From Sporomusa acidovorans (GTDB taxonomy: Bacteria; Bacillota; Negativicutes; Sporomusales; Sporomusaceae): a stretch of DNA of 64,000 nt. The notes under the pieces are model-generated. The model had not been told where the DNA came from. It ran no database searches and saw nothing but the letters and a program-made list of their open reading frames with translations. The stretch covers positions 124,001 to 188,000 of the forward strand of contig NZ_FNAM01000002.1 of NCBI RefSeq assembly GCF_900101845.1, given 5' to 3'. Positions 15,868 to 25,787 of this stretch are shown in pieces (positions within the stretch are counted from its first letter, which is position 1; each line of letters begins with the position of its first letter). The position numbers and the translations under genes were made by a program.

Positions 15868-17367
15868 CTACTGCAGAAAATCTTTCAGTACCTTTCCCGC
15901 AGCATTGCGTGGCAGTGCTGAAACAAATTCGAGGATTTTAGGCACTTTAAAGCGGGCCAGTTTACCCTCGCAAAAAGTTTTTATTCTGTTAATACTTAAT
16001 TCCTGGCTTGAATCTTTCAGAACAATGACCGCTTTTACAATTTCCCCCCATTTTTCATTGGGTACTCCAACTACAGCCGCTTCTGCGATATTAGGATGAC
16101 GATCTAAAACTTGTTCGACTTCAACAGGATAAACATTTTCTCCGCCAGTAATAATTACGTCTTTTTTCCTTCCCGCTACATATAGGTAGCCTTCTTCATC
16201 TCTCCATACACAATCACCAGTAAAAAACCAACCGTTTTGTAAAACTTCCCGGGTTGCCTGCGGTTTTTTCCAATATCCGCTCATTACATTGGGAGCATGA
16301 ACGACTAACTCTCCAACTTCTTTAACCAAAGCCTCACGGCCATTTTTATTTATGATCCTTATATCAACATAAAAGGCCCCTTTTCCGACAGAACCAATTT
16401 TTCGCATGCAGTCTTGAATACCTAAAATGGCTACCGGTGCCACCTCAGACAAGCCAAATGCCTGGATTAATGGCACACGTCTTCTTTTCAGTATTTTAAT
16501 TATTGTTAAAGGACAGGGGGATCCTGCGGAAATCCCGAAACGTAATGACCTTAGATTATAATGGTAAAAATCCGGTACTTGCGTTACTGCCAGCCACATG
16601 GAAGGCACCATAAACATACATGTTATTTTTTCTTGCTGAATAGTTTGCAGTACTTGAACCGGATCAAACCTATCCTTTATGATTACCGTACCGCCTCTGT
16701 ATAATAATGTTAACGTTAAAATGGTCAATGCCCCGCTGTGAAACAGGGGCGCAACGGTGAGCGTTATATCTTCTTCCAAAATGGGTTGGGCTAGTAAGAT
16801 CTGAGTAATATTCCAAAATGTGTTGGCATGGGTAAGCATTGCCCCTTTTGGCCGGCCAGTGGTTCCTGAGGTGTACAAAATCATATGCACGTCCTCTCCC
16901 GGTACATCAAATTCGGGTTCCTGGTCAGCATACTTTAGCAAAAAATCTTCATATCGGATATCATCCTCCAACACCGGGCTGCCAACACTGATCCAACATG
17001 AGATAGGTACTCTTTTACGAATTTCAGAAGCTAATAGCACAAATTCACTTTGATAAAAAAATACCGTAGCGCCGGAATCATTCAGAATATATTCCACTTC
17101 CTCCAAACTTAAACGAAAATTAATGGGAACAAAGATAGCTCCGATCTTAGCGCAGGCAAACATAGCCTCTAAAATCTCATTTCCATTCATTAGAAACACC
17201 GCTATTCGGTCGCCTTTTTGAACCCCGGTCTGCACTAACCCATTTGCCAGGCGATTGATCCTACTATTAAATTGATCATATGTCAATTTATGCTGGTTAA
17301 ATACTAAAGCTACTTTGCCATGACTCAATTGAGCTCTCTTTACCACCCACTGCCCAATTCCCCTCAC
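15868..17367 (-). CDS. AMP-forming acyl-CoA ligase
   Basis: Cytosolic 499-residue ligase activating a carboxylic acid with ATP and CoA. Motifs: P-loop-like YTSGTTGRPKGAML near residue 168, the A5 region IQAFGLSEVAP, hinge region YLYVAGRKKDVIITGGENVYP, and the catalytic C-terminal Lys in RNAAGKVLK. Start is GTG with GAGGAT upstream. Last gene of the CoA-transferase/FixABCX operon; together with the CoA-transferase it gives two routes to the acyl-CoA substrate. Chain length is not predictable; fatty, crotonobetaine-like or aryl acids are possible. Confidence 0.88.
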   Translation of the reverse strand: MRGIGQWVVKRAQLSHGKVALVFNQHKLTYDQFNSRINRLANGLVQTGVQKGDRIAVFLMNGNEILEAMFACAKIGAIFVPINFRLSLEEVEYILNDSGATVFFYQSEFVLLASEIRKRVPISCWISVGSPVLEDDIRYEDFLLKYADQEPEFDVPGEDVHMILYTSGTTGRPKGAMLTHANTFWNITQILLAQPILEEDITLTVAPLFHSGALTILTLTLLYRGGTVIIKDRFDPVQVLQTIQQEKITCMFMVPSMWLAVTQVPDFYHYNLRSLRFGISAGSPCPLTIIKILKRRRVPLIQAFGLSEVAPVAILGIQDCMRKIGSVGKGAFYVDIRIINKNGREALVKEVGELVVHAPNVMSGYWKKPQATREVLQNGWFFTGDCVWRDEEGYLYVAGRKKDVIITGGENVYPVEVEQVLDRHPNIAEAAVVGVPNEKWGEIVKAVIVLKDSSQELSINRIKTFCEGKLARFKVPKILEFVSALPRNAAGKVLKDFLQ

Positions 17368-17443
17368 GTTTATCCTCTCTTCTTTCGTCGCCTAAAGATA
17401 GCTAAAAATTTGCACGATATTGAAGTACTCTTATGCAAAACAG

Positions 17444-18262
17444 TTAAAATGTTTTGGAAATTTTTTCAATATCTGCTGCTGATGACGTTAACTGTTGCAT
17501 AGCTGCCGCTATTTCTTCCGTAGACGCTGCCTGTTTTTCCCCTAAGTCTGCCGTGTTTATTATCGTATCAACCACAAATTTAGTTTCTTTCTGAGCGTTT
17601 TGTAAGATACCGCTTATTTCCTTCACTGACTGAGCACTGTTTACAGCCATTTTACGAATTTCTTCAGCAACTACCGAGAAACCACGCCCCTGTTCCCCTG
17701 CCCGGGCAGCCTCAATGGCAGCATTGAGCCCTAACAAGTTGGAATTGGCCGCCACATTGCTGATAAACCTTAAAATATCGCTGGTTTTATCAATCCAGGC
17801 CAGAACATTCTCTCCGCCTTTTCTTATCTTGATCAAAAATTCAGCCAATTGGTTCGCTGAATTTGCCAATTTTTCTAAGGTGGCGCTTATTTCCTGAGAT
17901 GACGCCGCTATAATTTGAGCAGCGTCTTGCAGTGCCGCTTGTGTTTTATAGCTGGTAGCCATACCAACGATTCCCGCAAATTGCCCATCATCCTCGAAAA
18001 TTGGATAAATCGTTGAGCAAAGTTTTATTCCATAAACGTGTTCAGGAATCATACTGCTGACGATTTTCTTTGTGGCTATACATTGCTTAATCGGCCCTGC
18101 TGAGGCAATATCTCCAATCTTAACATTTGTAGTAGAAAAAGTTCGTGGTTGTACGTGATGAAGAAATCGCGCCTCTGCATCGCATACTACGATATCGCAA
18201 TCAAGTGCACTTATATTTTTAAAAACCTCAGCGGAAGCAATAATTGCTTCCAATTTCTTCAT
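17444..18262 (-). CDS. soluble chemoreceptor-like signalling protein
   Basis: 272 residues without signal peptide or membrane helix. Residues 1-115 form a PAS/GAF-like sensor ([17 protein letters not shown] ... [10 protein letters not shown]); residues about 120-272 hold a short MCP signalling coiled coil with the hairpin tip [20 protein letters not shown]. It sits inside the acyl-CoA operon, 30 bases behind fixX, so it may report the presence of the substrate or the redox state to the chemotaxis system. A truncated paralog lies at 38508-39162. No cheA or cheW gene is in the window. Confidence 0.8.
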   Translation of the reverse strand: MKKLEAIIASAEVFKNISALDCDIVVCDAEARFLHHVQPRTFSTTNVKIGDIASAGPIKQCIATKKIVSSMIPEHVYGIKLCSTIYPIFEDDGQFAGIVGMATSYKTQAALQDAAQIIAASSQEISATLEKLANSANQLAEFLIKIRKGGENVLAWIDKTSDILRFISNVAANSNLLGLNAAIEAARAGEQGRGFSVVAEEIRKMAVNSAQSVKEISGILQNAQKETKFVVDTIINTADLGEKQAASTEEIAAAMQQLTSSAADIEKISKTF

Positions 18263-18291
18263 ATATCATCATCCTTATTACTTATTTGGGT

Positions 18292-18582
18292 TCAACCGCA
18301 GCGAAAGGCCACTCCGAATGTCCCCCGCGGATAAGTCCACTTGATAATTCCCTTGTCTTTGCAAACCACCCGGCATGTACCGCATTCCAGGCAGCCGGCG
18401 TAATCAAAGTTGACTTCACCGCCCTTTAGGGTATATAACACAGCGGGACAAACGACCAGACACGGCTTTTCCTTGCAGGTAGCACAAATAGCTTTATCAA
18501 GCACAATATGAGCTTCGTCTTCGTCAACGGCGAACTTATTGATCCCGAGAAGTTCTTCCGGTGAAAGTTTTTTGATTGTCAT
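18292..18582 (-). CDS. fixX: FixX-type ferredoxin-like protein
   Basis: 96 residues. Two cysteine groups, CATCKEKPCLVVCP and CLECGTCRVVCKDKG, fit one or two 4Fe-4S clusters as in FixX. The ATG at 18582 overlaps the fixC stop (ATGA) and is eleven bases from GGAGGGGG; a longer start at 18603 lies inside fixC. It would pass electrons between EtfAB and FixC. Confidence 0.92.
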   Translation of the reverse strand: MTIKKLSPEELLGINKFAVDEDEAHIVLDKAICATCKEKPCLVVCPAVLYTLKGGEVNFDYAGCLECGTCRVVCKDKGIIKWTYPRGTFGVAFRCG

Positions 18583-19862
18583 ATGGCTTTGAACCCCCTC
18601 CAACCATCGGCAAGCAACTGCCCGAAAGTAACATGCTTTTTCAGAACTTTTAACATAGCCTTATCCATCCGTTCAGGCAGTTTGCCATCCACGGCGAATA
18701 GAACTTTCATCATCTCATTCGCCATTGCAGGATACACGGAAACCATGCGCCTGTTGCTCATGAGTTCATGGAAATTGGCGTACAATTTCATGGTTGGCAG
18801 CAAATCCAGGTCTTGCAATTCTTTAACGTAAGCGGGACCCACGTTGCTTACATTCTCATTTTTCATAATGGCGCGGGCGGCTGCCACACCGCTCACTATA
18901 GCAAGATCGATACCCCGGATGATCGTACCTGTGTTAACCACCATACCGGCGGCGTCACCGACCAGTATTAGCCCGTCCTTGAACAGTGTCTTGGGCATAG
19001 CATGGTAACCGACCTCAGGAACAAGATGTGCGCCATATTCTATGGTTGTACCATCTTTGACCAGCGGATAGATTGCCGGGTGCATTTTTAACTCTTGTAC
19101 AATCTCATGGATGGATTTCCCATGAGAGGCAAGGTCTGCGGGATTTAATACGACACCCAGTGAAACACTGCTCTTGTTCGTATATAAAAAACCGCCGCCA
19201 AGCACTCCGTCCCCACAGCCTATCAATACCCGGGCTGCTCCTTCATTGCCGTTTAAGTTAAAGCGATCTTCAATAACTTTTTCCGGCAATTCAATAACTT
19301 CTTTTGCTCCCACGCCAACGTTTTGGGCAGCAATATCGTCCCGCAAGCCGGCTTTTTGCGCAATAAAGGAATTTACACCGTCAGCAGCAATGACCACTGT
19401 TGCATAAATCTCGTCGTCCCCTGCCTTAACGCCAACGACTTTTCCGTCAGTTTCAATGAGTTCGTCAACCAGGATGCCAGGTGCCAGCATAGCACCCTGA
19501 GCTTCTGCCTGACCTGCAAACCATTCGTCAAAAGGTGCCCGCAGCACGGAATACGACTGGGGAACTTTTTCCCCAAAATCGTAATCAACATACTCCATTG
19601 TCATGGCCCCATTGGCCCCAAGCATCATAATCTGCTCTTTGACCACTTTTCTTTCAAACGGCGCCTCTTGATACAGACCGGGTTCGACCAGTTCCAAGGC
19701 ATACGTATACAGCCGGCCGCCAGTAACATTTTTACTGCCTGCACTTGTACCTCGCTCTACCAACAGAACGCTTTTGCCATTCTTGGCCAGTACATAGGCG
19801 CAGGCGGTGCCGGCCGGGCCGGCACCGATAATTATCGCATCAAATTTTTCATCAGACGACAT
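18579..19862 (-). CDS. fixC: FixC-type electron-transfer flavoprotein dehydrogenase
   Basis: 427-residue flavoprotein related to ETF:quinone oxidoreductase. FAD motif DAIIIGAGPAGTACAYVLAK at the N-terminus and a second dinucleotide-type signature (GLILVGDAAGMVVNTG) near residue 300. With FixX, FixA and FixB it forms a complex that links acyl-CoA dehydrogenases to the quinone/ferredoxin pools. Gene order fixA-fixB-fixC-fixX is the standard one. Confidence 0.94.
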   Translation of the reverse strand: MSSDEKFDAIIIGAGPAGTACAYVLAKNGKSVLLVERGTSAGSKNVTGGRLYTYALELVEPGLYQEAPFERKVVKEQIMMLGANGAMTMEYVDYDFGEKVPQSYSVLRAPFDEWFAGQAEAQGAMLAPGILVDELIETDGKVVGVKAGDDEIYATVVIAADGVNSFIAQKAGLRDDIAAQNVGVGAKEVIELPEKVIEDRFNLNGNEGAARVLIGCGDGVLGGGFLYTNKSSVSLGVVLNPADLASHGKSIHEIVQELKMHPAIYPLVKDGTTIEYGAHLVPEVGYHAMPKTLFKDGLILVGDAAGMVVNTGTIIRGIDLAIVSGVAAARAIMKNENVSNVGPAYVKELQDLDLLPTMKLYANFHELMSNRRMVSVYPAMANEMMKVLFAVDGKLPERMDKAMLKVLKKHVTFGQLLADGWRGFKAI

Positions 19863-19894
19863 AATGTTCCCCCATTTTTATGAGTCTTGCCAAT

Positions 19895-20824
19895 TTATTT
19901 TTTTTGCAGGGCAGCAGTCAGCAAGGGTACCACTTTATACAAATCCCCTACAATCCCGTAATCGGCTGCTTCAAATATCGGGGCTTTTTCATTGCTGTCA
20001 ATAGCAACAATGATTTTGGAATCCCTAATGCCGACCACATGCTGTACCTGACCGGAAATTCCCATACCAATATACAGCTCAGGTTTGACTTTCTGCCCGG
20101 AAATACCGATATAGCGTTCATTAGGCAACCAATGATAATCTTCAGCGATACCGCGAGTGCAGCCAATTTCAGCGCCAACTGCGCTTGCCAGTTGCTCCGC
20201 TCTATACAGATCTTCTTGCTTAGCTAAACCGCGTCCAACGCAGACTATCCTATTAGCAGTTACAATGTCAGCCCCTTCGTGGACAATTGGGCAAACATTG
20301 CTAATCGTAACCCGGGAATCTTCATTCGCAACTTCGACAGTAGTAATTTCACATCGGGCGGCGTCAGCAGCTTCGGCAAAAGTCCGGGGCGGTATCGTAA
20401 CTAGGGCCGGCAGGGCGGTTGCCTCAGTACGCACAGCTAAACCGCCGTACATCAGCCGCATAGTTTCAATTGCCTCATTCGCGTATTGAATGCTTAACGC
20501 ATCGGTAACAAGACCGGCTTTTAGAATTGCCGCTACTTTGGCAGCAAGATCTTTGCCGCGCAATGTAGCGCCTACTAACATGACACTGGCTTGTTCTTTG
20601 TCTAACATATCAGCAATAGCGGCAGCATAACTTTCAGGCCAAGGATTAGCTCCTTTTAACAGGAAAACTTTATCGGCCCCGGCACTGGCCAAGCATTGTA
20701 CAGCTTCGTCATTGAGTGTGATTATATTAACAGGTTGCTGCATGGTTTTTTTAAGTTCCTGACCGGCAGTCAGCAGTTGTCTGGCAACAACGCTATCTTC
20801 TGAGTAAATCCAAATTCCTGGCAT
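19895..20824 (-). CDS. fixB: electron transfer flavoprotein alpha subunit FixB/EtfA
   Basis: 309 residues. The C-terminal FAD domain has the typical blocks VGRGLAKQEDL, VGAEIGCTRGIAEDYHWLP, YIGISGQKVKPELYIGMGIS and VGIRDSKIIVAIDSNEKAPI. Heterodimer partner of FixA, encoded 26 bases upstream. High confidence. Confidence 0.95.
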   Translation of the reverse strand: MPGIWIYSEDSVVARQLLTAGQELKKTMQQPVNIITLNDEAVQCLASAGADKVFLLKGANPWPESYAAAIADMLDKEQASVMLVGATLRGKDLAAKVAAILKAGLVTDALSIQYANEAIETMRLMYGGLAVRTEATALPALVTIPPRTFAEAADAARCEITTVEVANEDSRVTISNVCPIVHEGADIVTANRIVCVGRGLAKQEDLYRAEQLASAVGAEIGCTRGIAEDYHWLPNERYIGISGQKVKPELYIGMGISGQVQHVVGIRDSKIIVAIDSNEKAPIFEAADYGIVGDLYKVVPLLTAALQKK

Positions 20825-20850
20825 ATTTATTACCCCTTTCCTCTATCCCT

Positions 20851-21627
20851 CTAGCACAGGCCCTCTTTGGCAAGACTGGCAACTAGTTTAGCGACATTGT
20901 AGGCTTGATCGTCATCTTTAAAGATGACTTTTTTCCGATCCATGACATAACCTTTGATGGCCAGGCAGCGTACTTTAGGGAATAATTCCTCGGCCGCCAT
21001 ACCAAGATCGGTTACCTTTACTTCCGCTGACGGCTTTTTAGCTGCAGCCATAACCTGTTTTAACCCAGGTATGCGCGGTTTGTTGATTTCCGGTAAGACA
21101 CTAATAACCGCAGGCCCTGTGACAGTTACTTCTTCGGTGCAATCACCTAGTTTGCGGGTAGCAACCACTTGACCGCCGTCAATCGTAAGCTTTTGCACAA
21201 AGGTAACAGCCGGAATCCCCAGCAAAGCAGCCAATCTGGGGGCTGTCTGCTGACTATAGGAATCAGAACTGCCTTCGCCGCACAGAATTAAATCATACTG
21301 TCCGATCTTTTTTATGGCGGCGGCTAATACATTGGCTGTTACAAATGCATCGGCCTGTTCGGCTGCTGCGTCACCAATCCAATATACCTTATCAAGACCC
21401 CTGGACAGAGCATCTTTTAACGATTGTTTAACGGCAGCAGTGCCAAAAGTAACTGCTTCCACGCAGGCACCCTGCTGCTCCGCTAAAAGCGCTCCCGCTT
21501 CTATCGCATTTTTGTCATAATCGCTGATTTTATATTTAGCTCTGCCGGTATCGAGAGAAAGATCTCCCGCTATTTTAATGTCTTGTTCATCCAATACCCA
21601 TTTGTAGCAAACAAGAAGCTTTTCCAT
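20851..21627 (-). CDS. fixA: electron transfer flavoprotein beta subunit FixA/EtfB
   Basis: 258 residues; N-terminal CYKWVLDEQDIKI and the segment DLILCGEGSSDSYSQQTAPR match the Fix/Cai branch of EtfB rather than the housekeeping one. The conserved C-terminal adenine-binding region (PRIPGLKQVMAAAKKP) is present. Whether the complex bifurcates electrons cannot be decided by eye; the EtfB motif that holds the second FAD should be compared with known bifurcating members. Confidence 0.94.
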   Translation of the reverse strand: MEKLLVCYKWVLDEQDIKIAGDLSLDTGRAKYKISDYDKNAIEAGALLAEQQGACVEAVTFGTAAVKQSLKDALSRGLDKVYWIGDAAAEQADAFVTANVLAAAIKKIGQYDLILCGEGSSDSYSQQTAPRLAALLGIPAVTFVQKLTIDGGQVVATRKLGDCTEEVTVTGPAVISVLPEINKPRIPGLKQVMAAAKKPSAEVKVTDLGMAAEELFPKVRCLAIKGYVMDRKKVIFKDDDQAYNVAKLVASLAKEGLC

Positions 21628-21706
21628 GGTTTACCCCTTTCATTATGTGTGGGAGAAAGAGCATTCTCTCCCACACTGTCATTAATTCAACATAATACGG
21701 CTTTGT

Positions 21707-22846
21707 TTATGCTAACAGATTTTTAGCAATACTTTTCTCAGGAAAATCAAAAGAACTGTTATTGACAATAACTCCTTTAATATCACGATAGAAGCGAGAA
21801 GCTACCATCTCCTGGCTGTAGCCGTAACCACCTTCGATCTGAATCACATCAATCAAAGCACTTTGCCCGATACGGGCAGCAAATAACTTGATCATAGCCG
21901 CTTCAACAGAAAACGGCTCGCCATTTTCCAAAAGGACAGCAGTATCATATACAGTTAAGCGTAGCATATGAATATGGGCAGCCATTTCGGCCAGCATGGT
22001 TTGAATGGCCGGAAAACTAGCGATGGGGCGGCCGAATTGAATTCTTTGTTTACCGTATTTCACGGCATCTTCCATAGCTGCTTGCGCAATACCTAAAACC
22101 ATGGCACCTTCCGCAATATTGGCAGCAGCCTGTGCTTTAGCTGCAATGGCCAAGCCTTTGCCTTCTGTACCTAGCAAGTTTGCAGCCGGTACTTTTACTT
22201 GATCGAATATTAATTCCGCCGATTGGCAGCCGCGAAGTCCCATATTATCAATCGTCCGCGCAACTGACAAGCCTTGTGCGGTGCCGTCCACAATAAAAGC
22301 GCTCATTCCCTCAGCACCTGCTTCTGCATTGGTCTGAGCGATCACAATATATACGCCGGCAACCCCACCATTAGCCACATAACATTTACGTCCTGTTAAT
22401 ATGTAATGATCGCCGTCTTTGACGGCTACTAATTTGTGCTCACCAACACCAAGAGCATTTTCCGGTTCGTTAAGAGCAAAGGCCCCCAGTTTCTCACCCT
22501 GACATAATGCTTTCAAATAGGTTTGTTTTTGCTCCTCAGATCCCCAAGAATTGATACTGTAAGCAGCCAGTGAAGCATGGTTAAGCAAAATAGCCGCCAC
22601 CGCACCACTAACTCGGGAAATCTCTTCAATAATTAAGGCATAGCTAAGATAACCGGCCTCAGCGCCACCAAATTTACCTGGTAAAAAAATGCCTAGAAAA
22701 TCTTGTTCAACCATTTTCTTTACAATATCTGCCGGATATGCTCCTGTATTGTCGATTTCTGCAGCCACCGGCGCTACACATTCCTCGGCAAATTCCCGGG
22801 CATTTTGCTGAATTAGTTGTTGTTCTTCTGTCAATACGTAGCTCAT
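21707..22846 (-). CDS. acyl-CoA dehydrogenase family protein without the usual catalytic Glu
   Basis: 379-residue acyl-CoA dehydrogenase fold: N-terminal helical domain, middle strand domain (GEKLGAFALNEPENALG, ILTGRKCYVANGGVAG), C-terminal FAD helices (QRIQFGRPIASFPAIQ, IQIEGGYGYSQEMVASR). Where the paralog next door and most family members have the base Glu in IYEGT, this protein reads VNNSS (about residue 357). The base could sit elsewhere, as in isovaleryl-CoA dehydrogenase, or the protein may be a non-catalytic partner. It lies between the other dehydrogenase and fixA. Confidence 0.9.
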   Translation of the reverse strand: MSYVLTEEQQLIQQNAREFAEECVAPVAAEIDNTGAYPADIVKKMVEQDFLGIFLPGKFGGAEAGYLSYALIIEEISRVSGAVAAILLNHASLAAYSINSWGSEEQKQTYLKALCQGEKLGAFALNEPENALGVGEHKLVAVKDGDHYILTGRKCYVANGGVAGVYIVIAQTNAEAGAEGMSAFIVDGTAQGLSVARTIDNMGLRGCQSAELIFDQVKVPAANLLGTEGKGLAIAAKAQAAANIAEGAMVLGIAQAAMEDAVKYGKQRIQFGRPIASFPAIQTMLAEMAAHIHMLRLTVYDTAVLLENGEPFSVEAAMIKLFAARIGQSALIDVIQIEGGYGYSQEMVASRFYRDIKGVIVNNSSFDFPEKSIAKNLLA

Positions 22847-22878
22847 GCGTTCCCCTCCTATTCTTTATCACCTGTTTT

Positions 22879-24021
22879 TTAAGACCGCAGCAGATGTCCT
22901 GAAATGACAATTCGTTGAACCTGATTTGTGCCTTCATAAATTTGCGTCACCTTAGCATCCCGCATGAGTTTTTCAACAATAGAATCCTGAGAATAGCCAA
23001 AAGATCCCATCAACCCAACGGCAGTGGCGGCTACCTGCATGGCCGTATCAGTCGCAAAGGTTTTCGCGATAGCCGCTTCCTTGGTATAAGGCAATCCGGC
23101 TTCTTTCAGGCGGAACACATTACGCACAAGCTGTCTGGCCGCCTCAACCTGAATTTGCATATCGGCTATTTTAAAAGCAACAGCCTGGTGGGCTGCCAAC
23201 GGCTTACCGTTAATGTCCAAACGTTCTTTAACATAGCTAATCGCTTCATCCAAAGCTCGTTGAGCTATTCCTACCCCGATGCTTGCAACCATCGGACGTC
23301 CCAAATCCAGCGTTTTCATGGCAATTTTCATGCCTTCGCCTTCTTTGCCCAGCAGATGGCCTTTAGGTATCCTTACATTTTTCAGCAACAATTCCACCGT
23401 ATTGGAACTGCGGATGCCCATTTTGTGTTCTACCGCGCCAACAGTCAGCCCCTCACGCTCTTTTTCCACAACAAATGCGCTAAGGCCCTTAGCCTTTTTA
23501 CCGGGATCGGTTGATGCAATGATCACCATGATATCGGCATAACCGCAAGTAGTCGCAAAACACTTCGTTCCGTTAAGGACCCATTCATCTCCATCTAATT
23601 TTGCAATAGTGGAAACAGCACCGGCATCAGACCCTGCTCCCGGCTCTGTAAGGGCGAAACCTCCCAATCCTCCACTGACAAGGCGACCAAAAAATAGTTT
23701 CTTTTGTTCAGCATTGCCAGCAATTATGACAGGATAGGCGCTTAGGCCATTACCGTTAAGTGTTGTCGCAAATGCAGCGCAACCATAACCCCACTCTTCC
23801 ACAACCACCGACTGGGCAACAGAATCATAACCGGGTCCACCGTATTCCGCCGGCACAGCCATACAATTCAGTCCAACCTTTTTGGCCTCTTCGAAAATAA
23901 ACATCGGAAACTCGCCAGTCTTGTCATATTCACCCGCTGCCGGAATGATGTGCTGTTTTGTAAAGTCACGGGCTAACTGCTGTAATCTTTGTTGCTCAAC
24001 AGTAAGAGATTTATCAACCAT
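22879..24021 (-). CDS. acyl-CoA dehydrogenase
   Basis: 380 residues with all family marks: GGFALTEPGAGSDAGAVST, WVLNGTKCFATTCGYAD, GFSYSQ-type GSFGYSQDSIVEKLMRD and the catalytic Glu in IYEGTNQVQR (about residue 366). Would oxidise, or with FixABCX reduce, the 2,3-bond of an acyl-CoA. It overlaps no neighbour but is 33 bases upstream of its paralog and 8 bases behind the CoA-transferase gene. Confidence 0.93.
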   Translation of the reverse strand: MVDKSLTVEQQRLQQLARDFTKQHIIPAAGEYDKTGEFPMFIFEEAKKVGLNCMAVPAEYGGPGYDSVAQSVVVEEWGYGCAAFATTLNGNGLSAYPVIIAGNAEQKKLFFGRLVSGGLGGFALTEPGAGSDAGAVSTIAKLDGDEWVLNGTKCFATTCGYADIMVIIASTDPGKKAKGLSAFVVEKEREGLTVGAVEHKMGIRSSNTVELLLKNVRIPKGHLLGKEGEGMKIAMKTLDLGRPMVASIGVGIAQRALDEAISYVKERLDINGKPLAAHQAVAFKIADMQIQVEAARQLVRNVFRLKEAGLPYTKEAAIAKTFATDTAMQVAATAVGLMGSFGYSQDSIVEKLMRDAKVTQIYEGTNQVQRIVISGHLLRS

Positions 24022-24028
24022 TGTCTCA

Positions 24029-25603
24029 TCAACCTTTCGTCTTTGCTACGATAATTTGCTTGAGTTGTCCCCAGTGTGGCATGAAAATCCCGCTTGGCAT
24101 TTGTTGCAAATTCGGTGAAACTTTAGGTTTAAAGTCCATCAAAGCCAAAATATCTTTTTCCAAATCAATGCCGGGAGCAATCTCCACCAAGGTTACTTGC
24201 CCGTCTTCCAGGGTAAATACAGCGCGTTCGGTAATATAAACCACGGCCTTGTTATTCTCAGCAGCGTACTTTCCACTAAAAGTAATCTGCTCCACCTGCT
24301 TGATGAATTTTTTTTCTTTTCCCTCCTGGATAATGCTAAGTTTGCCATCTTCAATGGCAACTTTGAGCCCCTTTGCAGTAAAGGTACCGCAATAGACTAC
24401 TTTTTTCGCTCCTTGGCTAACATTGATAAAACCGCCGGGACCCATGGCCCGCCCTTTAAATTTGCTAACATTAACATTTCCTGCTTCATCTGCCTGCGCC
24501 AATCCCAAAAATGCCACATCAAGACCGCCGCCATCATAAAAATCAAACTGATTGGCATGGCCGATTACGGCTTCCCCGTTATACGACTGGCCAAAATGCG
24601 GCAGACTGGCCGGTACTCCGCCAATTCCGCCTGCCTCTGTAGTAAAAGTCATCATGTCTGAAACTTTTTCCTCAGCTCCTACAGCGGCGATGTCACTGGG
24701 GATTCCCACACCAAGGTTAACAATAGCGTTCGGTACTAACTCCATGGCAGCGCGCCGGGCAATAATCTTACGTTCTGTCAGGGGAAGTTCCGGAATACTG
24801 TCCAAAGGCACCTTAATGTCGCCGCAAAATACAGGATTAAAATACAGTCCTTCGGTTTGCCAACAACATCTTTGATCTGTAGCCACAACAATGTGATCCA
24901 CTAAGATGCCGGGAACCTTAACATCTCTCGGATGCAGCGAACCGGCTTTGGCCAGATATTCCACCTGCGCAATCACTATGCCGCCATTATTCTTAACAGC
25001 TTGTGCCAACTCCAGCATTTCGAGCATAACCGACTCTTTCTCGGTAGTAAGATTACCGTTTTCATCAGCAGTAGTTGCACGGACAATGGCGACATCAATA
25101 GGAAATGTCTTATAATACAGCCATTGTTCACCATCAAATTCCACTAATTGAACGATATCTTCTTTTGTCGCAGAATTCATCTTACCGCCGTCCAGACGCG
25201 GATCAACAAAAGTTCCCATTCCCACCTTGGTTAGCACACCCGGTCTTTTTGCTGCGATTTCACGATAAAGCTGGACAATAACCCCCTGCGGCAAACAGTA
25301 GCCTTCAATTTTATTTTCTGATACCAGCTTTGACATGGTCGCCGATGAGCCGATATGAGCACCAATCCATCTTTTAATTAAACCTTCATAACCGATTCGA
25401 ACCGTCCCGCGGTCATGCCAATCTCCTGTAGCCGATGAATGTACCAGGGTTAGGTTTTGGGGCTGGCCTGATTCGGTAAATCTTTTTTCAAGAGCCTCCG
25501 CAACCTCTTCCGCCCAGCCTGCAAGACCAAAACCGGTAGTTGCTACAGTCATATTGTCTTTTAATAAGGCCGCTGCCTGATCTGCGGTTATCAATTTAGA
25601 CAT
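24029..25603 (-). CDS. acyl-CoA:acetate/propionate CoA-transferase, YdiF-like
   Basis: Family I CoA-transferase with alpha and beta halves fused (524 residues). Alpha half begins MTVATTGFGLAGWAEEVAEAL; beta half begins near residue 300 (NAIVNLGVGIPSDIA) and carries the catalytic Glu in FTTEAGGIGGVP. It would move CoA from acetyl- or another acyl-CoA to the substrate acid without ATP cost. First gene of the operon, behind a sigma-54 promoter. Confidence 0.93.
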   Translation of the reverse strand: MSKLITADQAAALLKDNMTVATTGFGLAGWAEEVAEALEKRFTESGQPQNLTLVHSSATGDWHDRGTVRIGYEGLIKRWIGAHIGSSATMSKLVSENKIEGYCLPQGVIVQLYREIAAKRPGVLTKVGMGTFVDPRLDGGKMNSATKEDIVQLVEFDGEQWLYYKTFPIDVAIVRATTADENGNLTTEKESVMLEMLELAQAVKNNGGIVIAQVEYLAKAGSLHPRDVKVPGILVDHIVVATDQRCCWQTEGLYFNPVFCGDIKVPLDSIPELPLTERKIIARRAAMELVPNAIVNLGVGIPSDIAAVGAEEKVSDMMTFTTEAGGIGGVPASLPHFGQSYNGEAVIGHANQFDFYDGGGLDVAFLGLAQADEAGNVNVSKFKGRAMGPGGFINVSQGAKKVVYCGTFTAKGLKVAIEDGKLSIIQEGKEKKFIKQVEQITFSGKYAAENNKAVVYITERAVFTLEDGQVTLVEIAPGIDLEKDILALMDFKPKVSPNLQQMPSGIFMPHWGQLKQIIVAKTKG

Positions 25604-25653
25604 TTTATTTGCACTCCTTTACAGTTGTTTTATTAATACCAATAAACATATAT

Positions 25654-25669
25654 AGCATATCTTGTGCCA
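25654..25669 (-). promoter_or_regulatory. sigma-54 promoter of the CoA-transferase/FixABCX operon
   Basis: TGGCACAAGATATGCT: perfect -24 (TGGCAC), N5, -12 ATGCT with the invariant GC. It lies 50 bases upstream of the CoA-transferase start and the sigma-54 activator gene is the next one upstream. Confidence 0.85.
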
Positions 25670-25787
25670 ATCAGTTTTTAATTCGAAAAAGTGAGCAAAA
25701 CCAATACATAAAAGCATGTTTACCCACATACTGCCTTGTATTTTTGAACCTTTTTTTACTTTATCTAAATAAAAAAAAGCGGCTATA

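Noticed and set aside
19323-19883. 186-codon plus-strand ORF
   Set aside because: Antisense to fixC with no ribosome binding site; shadow frame.
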